Positions 52,034 through 61,385 of a stretch of DNA of 64,000 bases are shown piece by piece. The notes below the pieces were generated by a model. It had not been told where the DNA came from and did no database searches. It saw only the letters and a list, made by a program, of their open reading frames with translations. The stretch is taken from assembly GCA_950054485.1 (NCBI GenBank), contig CATLPD010000001.1:730463-794462 (forward strand). The letters are read 5' to 3'. The DNA comes from an uncultured Alphaproteobacteria bacterium (GTDB lineage: Bacteria; Pseudomonadota; Alphaproteobacteria; Micavibrionales; CSBR16-224). How positions within the stretch are numbered: the stretch's first letter is position 1; each line of letters begins with the position of its first letter. The position numbers were made by a program, and so were the translations under genes.

Positions 52034-53885
52034 TTTTATTAATGACGCAAAGTACTTGGGAATAATTTTATTTCTTTCTATCCTCGTGTATTTAGGTCAT
52101 GAGCCTACAATCGTTTGGGATATGACATGGTATGTTGTCAGAGGCTTAAATATCTTAAACGGCTATGGATATATTGGGGCGGATCAGCTTTTAAACTCCG
52201 ACAGCATGCTGCGTGGCCCCATTTTTCCGGCCATGCTATCTGCTGCTCTTTGGGTTGAATCTTCGCCTGAATCCGTATTTTGGGTGGTTAGGGGGTTTGC
52301 GATACTTATCCCTATTATGGTTTATTTTTTGTGTAGGCAAACCGTAAGTGTACAAAGACCTCATATAGTGGCTTTTACAGCGGCCATATTGTACATGTCT
52401 TATTGGGCGCCTAACTACGCTTCTCTACGCCACCTGGACGCGATTTGGCCGTTTTTTATATTGCTTGGGATGTATATTTATAATCTAGCCGTTGAGGCGA
52501 ATAAAAAAAGTTTTAAGATATCGTATGCGATTGCTACGAGCATTATTCTAGTAATAGCTTATTTAATTAAAGAAGCAGCAATTGTGTTTTTTACAATTCC
52601 AGCAGCCTACTGGCTTCTCATCCCTAAATTCAGAACAAAGGAAAACTTCTTTCTAGGCGTGTTCACTGGCTTTATAGTTTTTTTGTTTTTAACGCCTTGG
52701 TTAATATACGTTTATAATCAAACGGGTGCTATTCCGCTGCTCGGCAAAATTGGGGGGCTTGTTCTTTACTTGTACAGCTCTCAAGAAATTCAACCTTTCT
52801 TAGCAAGTGGAACTCCATTCTTTGAGGGGCTTAAACTCGTTTTTTGGGGAAGCAAAAATTCACTGTTTAATGTATTTCCTATTGGTTTTCTTTTTCCAAT
52901 CTCTTGGGGTTACGTAGCATATAAATCTTTGGGCCAACCCAAGTATAGGCTTTTCATTTTTATGATTTTAACTGTGTTTCCTATTGTGCACTTTAATGCT
53001 GTTCAAGGGTGGAGAATAGGACACAATATAATTTTATACATTTTTTCTTTTATGACGTTATCTGTTTTCTTATTAGATGTTTTAGAAATGATGTACAAAA
53101 AAATCCGCATTACAAATAAATTAAATTTCAAGCATATAATTTTAGCTTTTATTCTTGTTGGTTTTTTTGTTCCTAATGCTTCAGGTAAAACAAATTACAA
53201 TTTTTTGTCAGGCTCTTTTGCTTTTCAACTTTTTGGAATTAAAGACTCAGATAAAAGAGGGGTTAATTACTTTGATAGAAATAATTACGATCCGATTTTA
53301 AAGGTGTTAGAAAAGGATAATGCTGGTCGTGTTTTGATTGATCATCCAGCATATGCAAATGCTATATATTTTTACTTGAATGCTGAAAAGCCAATTTTCT
53401 TCATGGATGCCGTGTATTGTTATGCGGGTGGTGTGGCCGGTGAAGGTTACAAAGGGTCTCACGAGGATGTGCAAAATTTAAGCCCTTTATATTACGACCT
53501 CAAAGCACATCGTTGGCCGCCGTATCCAGCACTAATTCTATTTGAAAAGCATTTGTTAGATCAAATAAAGGAGAATAAAATCACGCATGTTATTTTGACG
53601 GGTGCCATGAAAGAACTATCTGAGTATTTTTATCAAACCCCCTTGTTTGAAAAAATAGAATATACCACAGCAGAAGACTGGAGTGTTTGGCGAGTTAGGC
53701 CGGATGCTCCATTAAAAGATAATAATAATCGAACCTATGTTGATGAAAAAGTTTTAAAAAATATCTTAAACATGATGGGGCAAAATAAAGGCAGCTATGA
53801 AAAAGTTATAAATGCGCATAAAGAATGTTTAGGGCAAAGCTTCGATAAGAGTTGGTTTGAAGAAGCTGTTTTTAAGAGGGAATGA
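52020..53885 (+). CDS. ArnT/GT39-like membrane glycosyltransferase
   Basis: I use ATG 52020, inside the end of the methyltransferase. The 621-residue product has ten or more transmembrane segments in the first two-thirds. An early loop contains the conserved acidic residue in VWDMTWYVVRGLNIL and the DSMLRGPIFPAMLSA segment expected of GT-C/PMT-type enzymes. The C-terminal third is a soluble domain with repeats of aromatic residues. It transfers a sugar from a polyprenyl-phosphate donor in the periplasm. A methyltransferase gene follows by 1 bp. Confidence 0.8.
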   Translation: MKTSSFINDAKYLGIILFLSILVYLGHEPTIVWDMTWYVVRGLNILNGYGYIGADQLLNSDSMLRGPIFPAMLSAALWVESSPESVFWVVRGFAILIPIMVYFLCRQTVSVQRPHIVAFTAAILYMSYWAPNYASLRHLDAIWPFFILLGMYIYNLAVEANKKSFKISYAIATSIILVIAYLIKEAAIVFFTIPAAYWLLIPKFRTKENFFLGVFTGFIVFLFLTPWLIYVYNQTGAIPLLGKIGGLVLYLYSSQEIQPFLASGTPFFEGLKLVFWGSKNSLFNVFPIGFLFPISWGYVAYKSLGQPKYRLFIFMILTVFPIVHFNAVQGWRIGHNIILYIFSFMTLSVFLLDVLEMMYKKIRITNKLNFKHIILAFILVGFFVPNASGKTNYNFLSGSFAFQLFGIKDSDKRGVNYFDRNNYDPILKVLEKDNAGRVLIDHPAYANAIYFYLNAEKPIFFMDAVYCYAGGVAGEGYKGSHEDVQNLSPLYYDLKAHRWPPYPALILFEKHLLDQIKENKITHVILTGAMKELSEYFYQTPLFEKIEYTTAEDWSVWRVRPDAPLKDNNNRTYVDEKVLKNILNMMGQNKGSYEKVINAHKECLGQSFDKSWFEEAVFKRE

Positions 53886-53886
53886 A

Positions 53887-54597
53887 ATGGACGGGAAAGA
53901 GAATAAAAATAATAATTACTTTGAAACTTGGCAGCCAGATGCTTTTGCTGATCAAGCTAATTATCAAAAAACACTGAGGTTTTTTTCGTCGCCTTTTATC
54001 TGTGGTGATGTGCTTGATATTGGCTGTGGCTCAAGGGTCTATTATAACTGTAAAAACTTAAGAAGTTGGACAGGTATTGATGTGTCAATGGCAATGATGG
54101 ATAAGGTTGTTTTCTTTGATGAGATTTCATCTGAAAAAATTAAAATGTCGCAAGGTGATGCTGTTGAGCCAGAGTTTGATGATAATTCTTTTGATACAAT
54201 TTGTTCTTTTTTTGTTATTCATCATCTGGCTCGTAAAAATGAAATAGAAAGCCGTCGGCGCGTGCTTTCTGCATTGCAAAATGCGTATAGAATGTTAAGG
54301 CCGGGAGGTACGCTCGTAGTCGCTGAAAATGCTGCTGGTCCTTTTGAAAGACCCTATCATCTCTTTTATTCACTTTTTTACAGTGCAGCAAAAAAGCTTT
54401 TCAAGATAGAAATGCCTTACTTTTGGCGAAAGAAAGACTTTATAGAAATCTCGCGCGAAGCAGGCTTTAGTGAGGTGCAGTATATGCATACAAAAATTGA
54501 TGAGTGGATATACAATCCGGTTCTAAGAATAAAGTTACCACCAGTTTTAAGCAGTAGCCTTTTTCAAACTATGACGCTTTATGTTTTGAAGAAATAA
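53887..54597 (+). CDS. SAM-dependent methyltransferase
   Basis: I use ATG 53887, just past the upstream stop and preceded by AGAGGGAATGAA. The 236-residue product has motif I DVLDIGCGSRVYYN, the acidic TGIDVSMAMMDKV, FDTICSFFVIHHLARKN, and RPGGTLVVAENAAGP. These are standard class I signatures. It ends 16 bp before the convergent protease gene and is the last gene of the plus-strand polysaccharide run. Confidence 0.85.
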   Translation: MDGKENKNNNYFETWQPDAFADQANYQKTLRFFSSPFICGDVLDIGCGSRVYYNCKNLRSWTGIDVSMAMMDKVVFFDEISSEKIKMSQGDAVEPEFDDNSFDTICSFFVIHHLARKNEIESRRRVLSALQNAYRMLRPGGTLVVAENAAGPFERPYHLFYSLFYSAAKKLFKIEMPYFWRKKDFIEISREAGFSEVQYMHTKIDEWIYNPVLRIKLPPVLSSSLFQTMTLYVLKK

Positions 54598-54613
54598 GGT
54601 TGACGAAAGAGAA

Positions 54614-57600
54614 TTAAATAATAATATTTCCAGAGTTGAGTAACAGATCTTCATCGCTTAAGCCGGTTACGTTCTCAATATTAAGAACGTGAGCAAATTG
54701 AAAGCTCTGCCCATTGCCATCTTGGTCTATGAAAACTTTACTATCTTTACCATTGTCAGTTATTTTAACGAAGTCTTCTAATAGGTCGGTAAGCGGGTCG
54801 TAGCCATTCAGAACGTCGGAAAAATCTAGCACGTCTCCATCATTAATATCGAAATCTGTAATGCTATTTACTTTTGAAGTGTTTTTAATAATAAAACGAT
54901 CAGCGCCATTGTTGCCCGTAATAGAAGAAGAATGGTTGCCACTAATGAAGACGTCAGAAAAGTTTGATCCAATAATATTTTCGAAGTTTGTAATAGTGTC
55001 ATTGCCGTCACCACTTGCTGTGCCGTTTTCCAGGTCAACAACAATCCCGCCGGTCTGCTCGGAAAATTGATAACTGATAGTATCTATACCGTCGCCACCA
55101 TCAAAGTTATAGCTACCACCGACAGCATGAAAAAGATCGTTATAGTCGCTGCCGATTATACCTTCTATATTACTTAACCATCCGATTTTTTGCCAAGTGC
55201 CGGATTCGACGTGTGTAGAGCCGCGCGTCCAAACGTGTCCACCCTCTGCGCTGATATCCAGGTTAAGCCATATGGCTTGATTATAGGCACTGTAATCTAC
55301 AGTATCTGAACCAGCGGCGCCGTCAATGGTGTCTAGGCCACCGCTATATGATATCGTATCATCGCCTGCCCCACCTACAATTGTGTCATTTCCTTTGGTG
55401 TCTGTATAAGTTCGATCAACTATAGAGGCGCCATTTACATGATTGTACAAGCCAGAGTAATCATATAGGTCTCCATTGAAACTGAAATATTCAAAATTGA
55501 TATATGTGCGTGTGCTTCCATTTGCTTCAACCGCTACGCTTTGACCACCTAAAGAAAAATTATAAGAATCTATTGAGAGGGCAAACTCTGCTCGATCAGA
55601 AAAGTTTGATCCAATAATATTTTCGAAGTTTGTAATAGTGTCATTGCCGTCACCACTTGCTGTGCCGTTTTCCAGGTCAACAACAATCCCGCCGGTCTGC
55701 TCGGAAAATTGATAACTGATAGTATCTATACCGTCGCCACCATCAAAGTTATAGCTACCACCGACAGCATGAAAAAGATCGTTATAGTCGCTGCCGATTA
55801 TACCTTCTATATTACTTAACCATCCGATTTTTTGCCAAGTGCCGGATTCGACGTGTGTAGAGCCGCGCGTCCAAACGTGTCCACCCTCTGCGCTGATATC
55901 CAGGTTAAGCCATATGGCTTGATTATAGGCACTGTAATCTACAGTATCTGAACCAGCGGCGCCGTCAATGGTGTCTAGGCCACCGCTATATGATATCGTA
56001 TCATCGCCTGCCCCACCTACAATTGTGTCATTTCCTTTGGTGTCAAATATTGGAAGAGTGTTGCCCGTGACTTCGTAATATAGCTCGGCCGTATCAAAAA
56101 CATCGCCATTAAAATCATAGAGTTCAAAGTTTAAGACAGTATTGATGCCGTCATACAGACCTTCTAAAATGACTTCGAATTGTGTAAAAAAGCTTATTGC
56201 ATAAGAAGATATGTCGTAAAGAAACTTAACGATGTCGGTGCCAATGCCGCCATCCAAAAAATCATTACCGTCACCAGCATATATCGTGTCATCCCCACGC
56301 ATGCCGTAGAGTTTGTTATCTAGGCTATTGCCATAGATGATATCGTTTCCATCTCCGCCATAGGCGTTTTCGATTGTGTTGTCTGTAATATTTAGGTTTT
56401 TACCGTCAACTACGGAATAAGCAGCGGCATTCAGATATATTGAAGAATTCGATGTTAGTGTCGACGCATTAATTGTATCGACGCCACCATTCGTATCATC
56501 TAAGACTGCGCGCCCCATATCATAGTAATCAGAAAATTCTTTTGTATAAAAATAGGTATCATGATTATTAGAGGCACCGCCAATAAACGAGAGACTCCAG
56601 TCAGATAAAAACCCGCTATCTTCTGGTGCCAAATCCTCGATTTTTAATGTCCATGCGCCTTGTGAGCTTTCACCCCAGTGCGCGACACTTGTTAATTGCG
56701 ACCCGTAATAATTTGAAGCATCCGCACCGTCTCCCGGACGATCTAAAAGCACACTGCTTGTGCCATCGGGTGATGTTAAAGTTATGCGCAAATCGCCGAC
56801 AGCCGTATGCGAAAAGCTCGTCAGATCAACCAGAACATGCTCTATGTCTATATTTTGTGTCACGTTTAATGTGCGGGTTACTGTTCCCATATCTGTAATC
56901 GCGGAATCGCGACTGTCTCTGACTGTAACGGTTTGTGCGTTATTGTAAGTGCTTTGCTCGGTCCATGTTTCGGCCAAGCGCACGGCTGCATGTGCATCGA
57001 CAATGCCAAAACCGTATTGATGGCTGAAATGCATGCCGCCACCGTTCCAGTTCGTCGCGCCATTTTCCTGCCAATCGCTATAGCTTGCGTCAGAGTTCCA
57101 GGAACTCAGTGCCAGAATTTCCTGAAGATCGCGATAGCCAAGATTTTCATTCGCGTCTAGCATCAGGGCAGCAACGCCGCTAACAATCGGCGCAGAGAAT
57201 GATGTTCCGGCTACGTAAGTATAATTGCCACTGGTCCAGCCGGCCGCATCGCTATTGTCTGTCGTATATATGCCGCTACCCCCGGCAGAGAGCAAAACAG
57301 ATGCGCCGGGCGTGCTAAAAGAAGAGTATCCTCCGTCACTGTCAACGGCGCCGACTGCAATGGTATAGGGCGAGTTTTGCATGCCGTGGTGGTTAACGTT
57401 ATCGCCTTCAGTTCGGCTGTTACCCGCAGAAAACACCGTTAATGTTCCAAGGCCGTCACGTCCGTTTTGTGCTAAATTTTGAATACCGTCAAAGACGGGA
57501 CTGAAATAGCTAGTGTGAATGTTATCGGAGAAATAGCTCGTAAAGCTCCAGCTATTGTTGAAAACATCAACGTGATCAGCCGCATAATCAAAGATACTAC

Positions 57601-58000
57601 CGATTTTGCTGAGTGACATGGAGCCGAAAGATATTCTATAGCCGGCAACGGTCGCATCAGGCGCAATACCCACTGCGCCGCTACCGTTGTCATCAGCGGC
57701 GATAACGCCGGCTACGGCGGTTCCATGGGCATCGCCCGAGCCATAATAGGCATTTGCATCATTACTGGCGAAATCGTAATCAAGATTACGGTCATAGTTC
57801 TTTGTAAGGTCGGAATGCAGGTAGTCAAAGCCATCATCAAGGACACCGACAGTAACACCCGCGCCCTTATATTCGTCCCAAACCGTTGTAACATTTGTGC
57901 TGTAGGCATTTGACGGATTTAGGTGCCACGAATTCATACCGTAATCGGCAGGAACGTAATTTGCAGAGATTTCGAACACCTGATCTTCAGAAACAGTCAT
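54614..58000 (-). CDS. Secreted S8 subtilase with P-domain and RTX-like repeats
   Basis: The 1128-residue product begins with a subtilase domain: Asp55 (GVLDDGFDY), His92 (DAHGTAVAG) and Ser267 (GTSFSAPIVSG). A proprotein-convertase P-domain follows (about 370-475, HVLVDLTSF...WSLSFIGG), then RTX-like Gly/Asp repeats (GDGNDIIYGNSLDNKL, GNDTIVGGAGDDT and similar). No signal peptide is present, and the C terminus has the acidic, hydroxyl-rich look of type I secretion signals. Ca-binding repeats fold outside the cell. Two long segments are identical at DNA level (54954-55402 and 55596-56044). The type I secretion apparatus is not in the window. Confidence 0.9.
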   Translation of the reverse strand: MTVSEDQVFEISANYVPADYGMNSWHLNPSNAYSTNVTTVWDEYKGAGVTVGVLDDGFDYLHSDLTKNYDRNLDYDFASNDANAYYGSGDAHGTAVAGVIAADDNGSGAVGIAPDATVAGYRISFGSMSLSKIGSIFDYAADHVDVFNNSWSFTSYFSDNIHTSYFSPVFDGIQNLAQNGRDGLGTLTVFSAGNSRTEGDNVNHHGMQNSPYTIAVGAVDSDGGYSSFSTPGASVLLSAGGSGIYTTDNSDAAGWTSGNYTYVAGTSFSAPIVSGVAALMLDANENLGYRDLQEILALSSWNSDASYSDWQENGATNWNGGGMHFSHQYGFGIVDAHAAVRLAETWTEQSTYNNAQTVTVRDSRDSAITDMGTVTRTLNVTQNIDIEHVLVDLTSFSHTAVGDLRITLTSPDGTSSVLLDRPGDGADASNYYGSQLTSVAHWGESSQGAWTLKIEDLAPEDSGFLSDWSLSFIGGASNNHDTYFYTKEFSDYYDMGRAVLDDTNGGVDTINASTLTSNSSIYLNAAAYSVVDGKNLNITDNTIENAYGGDGNDIIYGNSLDNKLYGMRGDDTIYAGDGNDFLDGGIGTDIVKFLYDISSYAISFFTQFEVILEGLYDGINTVLNFELYDFNGDVFDTAELYYEVTGNTLPIFDTKGNDTIVGGAGDDTISYSGGLDTIDGAAGSDTVDYSAYNQAIWLNLDISAEGGHVWTRGSTHVESGTWQKIGWLSNIEGIIGSDYNDLFHAVGGSYNFDGGDGIDTISYQFSEQTGGIVVDLENGTASGDGNDTITNFENIIGSNFSDRAEFALSIDSYNFSLGGQSVAVEANGSTRTYINFEYFSFNGDLYDYSGLYNHVNGASIVDRTYTDTKGNDTIVGGAGDDTISYSGGLDTIDGAAGSDTVDYSAYNQAIWLNLDISAEGGHVWTRGSTHVESGTWQKIGWLSNIEGIIGSDYNDLFHAVGGSYNFDGGDGIDTISYQFSEQTGGIVVDLENGTASGDGNDTITNFENIIGSNFSDVFISGNHSSSITGNNGADRFIIKNTSKVNSITDFDINDGDVLDFSDVLNGYDPLTDLLEDFVKITDNGKDSKVFIDQDGNGQSFQFAHVLNIENVTGLSDEDLLLNSGNIII
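54954..55402. repeat. 449-bp perfect direct repeat, copy 1, within protease gene
   Basis: I compared this stretch line by line with 55596-56044 and found no difference. It encodes about 150 residues beginning DTKGNDTIVGG. The period is 642 bp (214 codons), so frame is kept. The sequences flanking the copies are similar only at protein level. Confidence 0.92.
55596..56044. repeat. 449-bp perfect direct repeat, copy 2, within protease gene
   Basis: This is identical to 54954-55402 while its flanking segments have diverged, pointing to recent gene conversion or duplication of one module. Confidence 0.92.
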
Positions 58001-58246
58001 ACTTGCGATTTCTACCCGTTATAGAAGTTTTTATTCTTATTATTGAATACGTGTAAAGGGGGAACAAACCCTTATACGAATATTATAGCCCTACACACTT
58101 AAAAGGTCTTTAAACCTTGATAAAAATTTAACAAAATTGTCTTAATAGTGCGTTAAGTTAATTTTCATATAAAAGCCATTAATTCTCTGGACTTTGCGCT
58201 AATACCACGCATGTATAGACCATCTAACGATTAAGGGGGTCTATAA

Positions 58247-58648
58247 ATGATGGAAAATCTACTATTTAAAAAATTGCGAAAACTTTGGAAAAAACACTGG
58301 GGTCAACAACCCCACAGGTATATTGGCCGTACGATGCTTGAAACTAGTGTGGATTTCAAGCTTTGGGAAAAAGAAACAGGCGGCGCTCCTCCCCATCTTA
58401 AGAAACAATTAGATGAACTGTTAAGAAAATATAGGGACGACCGTGAAGTTTTCATGCCCAAGAAAATCAATCCTGAATTAAAGCCGGGAACATATTTGGA
58501 CCGTACTTACAAAGGTAAAAAATATAGCGTCCTTGTTACAGATAATGGTTTTGAATATGAGGGCAAGACCTGGTCAAGCCTCACAAGTGTTGCAAATCAT
58601 ATAACCGGTAAAAAGTGGAATGGTTGGAGTTTCTTTAAATTAAAATAG
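58247..58648 (+). CDS. DUF2924 family protein
   Basis: The 133-residue product ends with the DUF2924 signature: LKPGTYLDRTYKGKKYSV, DNGFEYEGKTWSSLTSVANHITGKKWNGWSFF split over two strands and a helix. The family is nearly always encoded directly upstream of a large serine recombinase, as it is here, and may assist recombination. AAGGGGG precedes the ATG. The promoter region upstream (58001-58246) is AT-rich and contains no gene. Confidence 0.9.
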   Translation: MMENLLFKKLRKLWKKHWGQQPHRYIGRTMLETSVDFKLWEKETGGAPPHLKKQLDELLRKYRDDREVFMPKKINPELKPGTYLDRTYKGKKYSVLVTDNGFEYEGKTWSSLTSVANHITGKKWNGWSFFKLK

Positions 58649-58659
58649 TACTTTTAAAG

Positions 58660-58686
58660 ACTGGACTTCCCGAGCAAAGGAAGCGT
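58660..58686. repeat. 27-bp imperfect direct repeat, copy 1 (before recombinase)
   Basis: ACTGGACT-N6-GCAAAGGAAGCGT matches 62896-62922 at 21 of 27 positions (both outer blocks identical). It includes AAAGGA, the ribosome-binding site of the recombinase gene. It may be a shared promoter/leader module or part of an att repeat. Confidence 0.55.
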
Positions 58687-58690
58687 CAAT

Positions 58691-60244
58691 GTGTTCATGG
58701 CGAATACGATTCAAGAGAAAACTTGCGCAATATATACTAGGAAATCCTCTGATGAAGGGTTGGATAGGGACTTTAATACATTGGATGCCCAGCGCGAGGC
58801 ATGTGAGGCCTATATACTAAGTCAAAAATCTGAAGGTTGGCGCGCAAGTGAGGCTCAATATAATGATGGCGGGTATTCAGGCGGTAATTTGAACCGCCCC
58901 GGGATCAAGCAACTGATTGAAGATATTAGGGATGGTAAAGTACAGACAATTGTTGTTTATAAAATTGATAGACTGACGCGTTCTTTATCTGACTTTTCAA
59001 AGCTTGTAGATGTCTTTGACGAATATGATGTGACTTTTGTCAGTGTGACCCAGAATTTCAATACCACAACATCGATGGGGCGTTTAACGCTTAATGTATT
59101 GTTATCCTTTGCCCAGTTTGAACGTGAAGTAACGGGTGAGCGCATACGCGATAAAGTTGCGGCCAGCAAGAAGAAAGGAATGTGGGTCACGGGAATTCCA
59201 CCGATTGGTTTTTATTGTGAAAATAGTCAGCTAAAAACCGATAAAAGTGAAATCGATTTTGTGTTGATGGTGTTCGAAAGATATTTAAAACTGGGATCAG
59301 TACATGCTTTAAAATTAGAACTAGACGCCAAAAATATTCGCGCTCCAATTCGGACATCTAAAAAAGGAAAGATCTACGGCGGCAAATTATTCACGAGTAA
59401 AAGACTCTATTCAATCTTAAATAACCCTGCATATATAGGTAAAATTAAGCATAAGGATGAGGTTTACGATGGGCTTCATGATCCTGTTGTTTCGTTAGAT
59501 ACATGGGAACGTGTTCAGAAAAATCTGGAAAATAACGCTCCCAAAAGGAAAACAGACAATAATAGAAAGCCACTGATTTCTTTGTTAAAAGGACGTTTGT
59601 TTGATATTAATGGCGTACCCTACAGCCCAAGCTTTAGCACGAAAAGGAATGTTCGGCATTGCTATTATGTTTCACAAAATCTACTGCAATATAGAGATCA
59701 CCCAGAAGACCTGATCGGACGCATACCATCTGCGGAAATCGAGAGGGTGGTTGAAATGGAAATACGCAATCATATCACAAACTGTTGGCCATCAACTTCA
59801 GACCCGCAGCAGCATAAATTGCTACAATGTTTGCTAGATACATCTGGTAACCTTTTAATTCAGCAGCTCGTTGAAAAAGTGACGATAGATTATGATGAAA
59901 TTGAGATTAAATTAAATTTAAAAGGCATGAAAATGCCCAATACGAAACAAAGTCAAAAGAATATTTTTGAGGGTAGTGGTTTCAAGGACACAATTGTTTT
60001 TCCCTATACTGTTATACGAAAAGTTGCAGGTGCAATATCAATTACAAGCCCTGAGAAGCGTTTTAGCCTTGATGATATGAGAGATGAAGAGGTAAAAAGA
60101 TTAATTCAGGGGATTGATTGGCGGGATCAACATTTTGCGGGGGCAACGATATCCGAAATTTGTAAAAAGGAAGGGTATAGTAGTTCATACGTCAGTAAAA
60201 CGATTTTCAAAAGTTTTGAAACTCTGAAGAGATTGTCAACTTGA
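58691..60244 (+). CDS. Large serine recombinase
   Basis: The product (about 517 residues) has the resolvase domain: AIYTRKSSDEGLDRDFNTL with the catalytic Ser in TRKSSDEG, VYKIDRLTRSLSDF, and QFEREVTGERIRDK. A recombinase domain (GIPPIGFYCENSQ) and a zinc-ribbon/coiled-coil region follow. Such enzymes integrate or excise DNA without a tRNA target. Start is a choice: GTG 58691 lies 8-9 bases after AAAGGA; ATG 58697 is also possible. It follows DUF2924 by 42 bp. Confidence 0.92.
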   Translation: MFMANTIQEKTCAIYTRKSSDEGLDRDFNTLDAQREACEAYILSQKSEGWRASEAQYNDGGYSGGNLNRPGIKQLIEDIRDGKVQTIVVYKIDRLTRSLSDFSKLVDVFDEYDVTFVSVTQNFNTTTSMGRLTLNVLLSFAQFEREVTGERIRDKVAASKKKGMWVTGIPPIGFYCENSQLKTDKSEIDFVLMVFERYLKLGSVHALKLELDAKNIRAPIRTSKKGKIYGGKLFTSKRLYSILNNPAYIGKIKHKDEVYDGLHDPVVSLDTWERVQKNLENNAPKRKTDNNRKPLISLLKGRLFDINGVPYSPSFSTKRNVRHCYYVSQNLLQYRDHPEDLIGRIPSAEIERVVEMEIRNHITNCWPSTSDPQQHKLLQCLLDTSGNLLIQQLVEKVTIDYDEIEIKLNLKGMKMPNTKQSQKNIFEGSGFKDTIVFPYTVIRKVAGAISITSPEKRFSLDDMRDEEVKRLIQGIDWRDQHFAGATISEICKKEGYSSSYVSKTIFKSFETLKRLST

Positions 60245-60369
60245 GTAATCAAAGGCTTTATGGCGGGGCAAGGCTTAATTTGTTTCTATCACATTGCTTG
60301 CCAAAGCGTCTAAGAATTGAAAAACTCTGAGTGATTATAAAAACCGCGAATGACTTTTAATGATAAATC

Positions 60370-60717
60370 CTAATAATTAAGCGCAAATATTGCTGTAAGT
60401 ATCACTAATATAATGGTTAGAAACCTCCAGGTTTTCATTGGTTGGTAAGAAGGCAATTTATCAAGTTTCTTATCAAGAAGACTATATAATTCTTTTAGAT
60501 TTCTATTCTGGCTTTCTAGTAACTCTGGTATTTGTTCGCTTTTATCATAGATGTTTTCTAACCACTGATTTGCTTGGCAAATGTGATCATCGATTTCTTT
60601 TAAAATACCCGCATGCCATTCACCGTCAGTTTGAAATCTCTCATCTTTTTTAAGATAAGCTCCGCTTTCCCATTCATCTTCTTGAGAGTCTGTTTTTATA
60701 GTGGGCCGTTTAATCAT
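60370..60717 (-). CDS. Small single-pass membrane protein downstream of structured RNA B
   Basis: The 115-residue product is soluble, acidic and helical in its first 90 residues, with a predicted coiled coil (LESQNRNLKELYSLLDKKLDKL), and ends in one transmembrane segment (FLTIILVILTAIFAL). The C-terminal anchor and coiled coil suggest a phage-like accessory or signalling membrane protein. I recognise no family. AAAGGAGAG precedes the ATG. The structured RNA lies directly upstream, as copy A does before a small membrane protein in the other island. Confidence 0.65.
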   Translation of the reverse strand: MIKRPTIKTDSQEDEWESGAYLKKDERFQTDGEWHAGILKEIDDHICQANQWLENIYDKSEQIPELLESQNRNLKELYSLLDKKLDKLPSYQPMKTWRFLTIILVILTAIFALNY

Positions 60718-60739
60718 GTAATCTCTCCTTTGAAATGCA

Positions 60740-60920
60740 ACCAGTTACGGGACTCTGGTGCCGGGGAGTGATTACTGTTTCACGAACAGCCAACGTATTT
60801 ACGTTAGACGCTATTATATTCCGCTGCTCCCCGACCATAGTCGAGATAGCAGCATCAATATTACGGCCTGATGCTTAAGCCGCGTGAAAGGGGTAATCAG
60901 CCCCGACCCGCCCGTAACGG
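60740..60920 (-). ncRNA. Structured RNA, copy B (homologue of 15338-15508)
   Basis: On the minus strand the element shares about 55-60% of bases with copy A, including the blocks TGATGCTGCT, AATAGCG, CGTAAATACG and GCACCAGAG. It keeps the same pairings with different bases: the closing helix TGATTAC/GTAATCA plus TTTCACG/CGTGAAA; CGGCT/AGGCCG with loop AGCATC against GATGCT; CTCGAC/GTCGGG; CGGGGAG against CTCCCCG; and AACGT/ACGTT around an AAAT-type loop. An outer helix GTTACGGG/CCCGTAAC (60912-60919 and 60744-60751 in plus coordinates) encloses all. No T-run follows, so unlike copy A it leads into the downstream gene. Confidence 0.8.
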
Positions 60921-60971
60921 ATCAAATCCATTATAAAATCAAACCGATCGGGAAGTGAAGTCAATTTTGAG

Positions 60972-61385
60972 CTAATCCGCACCTTCATTTTGACTGTTTT
61001 CGTTTAATTCCTTGTCCAGTCTTTCCCACTCTTGCTTGAAATAGTTAAGTTTCGCCTTTTTCTCTATATTTGGATTTCCCATTTTAAGCTTAAACTTAAC
61101 TGGTTTGTCCTCAATAACCTTTGGCTTAGGCAGGGTACTATAAATAATTTTTTGAGCTTGCATGTTGGCAGACATGGCCTCTGCCACTAAACGTTTTATC
61201 ATAGCTTCCTGACGGGTCACTTTACGCGTTTCGCCATTTTCGTTGATGGTAATTAGACTTGATAATTCATTCATTAAATCCTCCATGACGGTTCTACGTT
61301 TGGGGCGTCCATTTGGGTTCCCAGAATGCCCCTTTTTGAATTGCGTGTGCTTTGGTGGTTTTCCGTATCCGATTTCATCGCTCAT
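60972..61385 (-). CDS. DUF5681 domain protein
   Basis: The 137-residue product has the DUF5681 signature at the N terminus: GYGKPPKHTQFKKGHSGNPNGRPKR. A helical, basic region follows, with VTRQEAMIKRLVAEAMSANMQAQKII. The family is common in prophages and integrative elements and often sits beside a ParB/methyltransferase gene; a DNA-binding role is likely but unproven. Its start overlaps the ParB-methyltransferase gene by 4 bp, so the two are co-translated. Confidence 0.88.
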   Translation of the reverse strand: MSDEIGYGKPPKHTQFKKGHSGNPNGRPKRRTVMEDLMNELSSLITINENGETRKVTRQEAMIKRLVAEAMSANMQAQKIIYSTLPKPKVIEDKPVKFKLKMGNPNIEKKAKLNYFKQEWERLDKELNENSQNEGAD

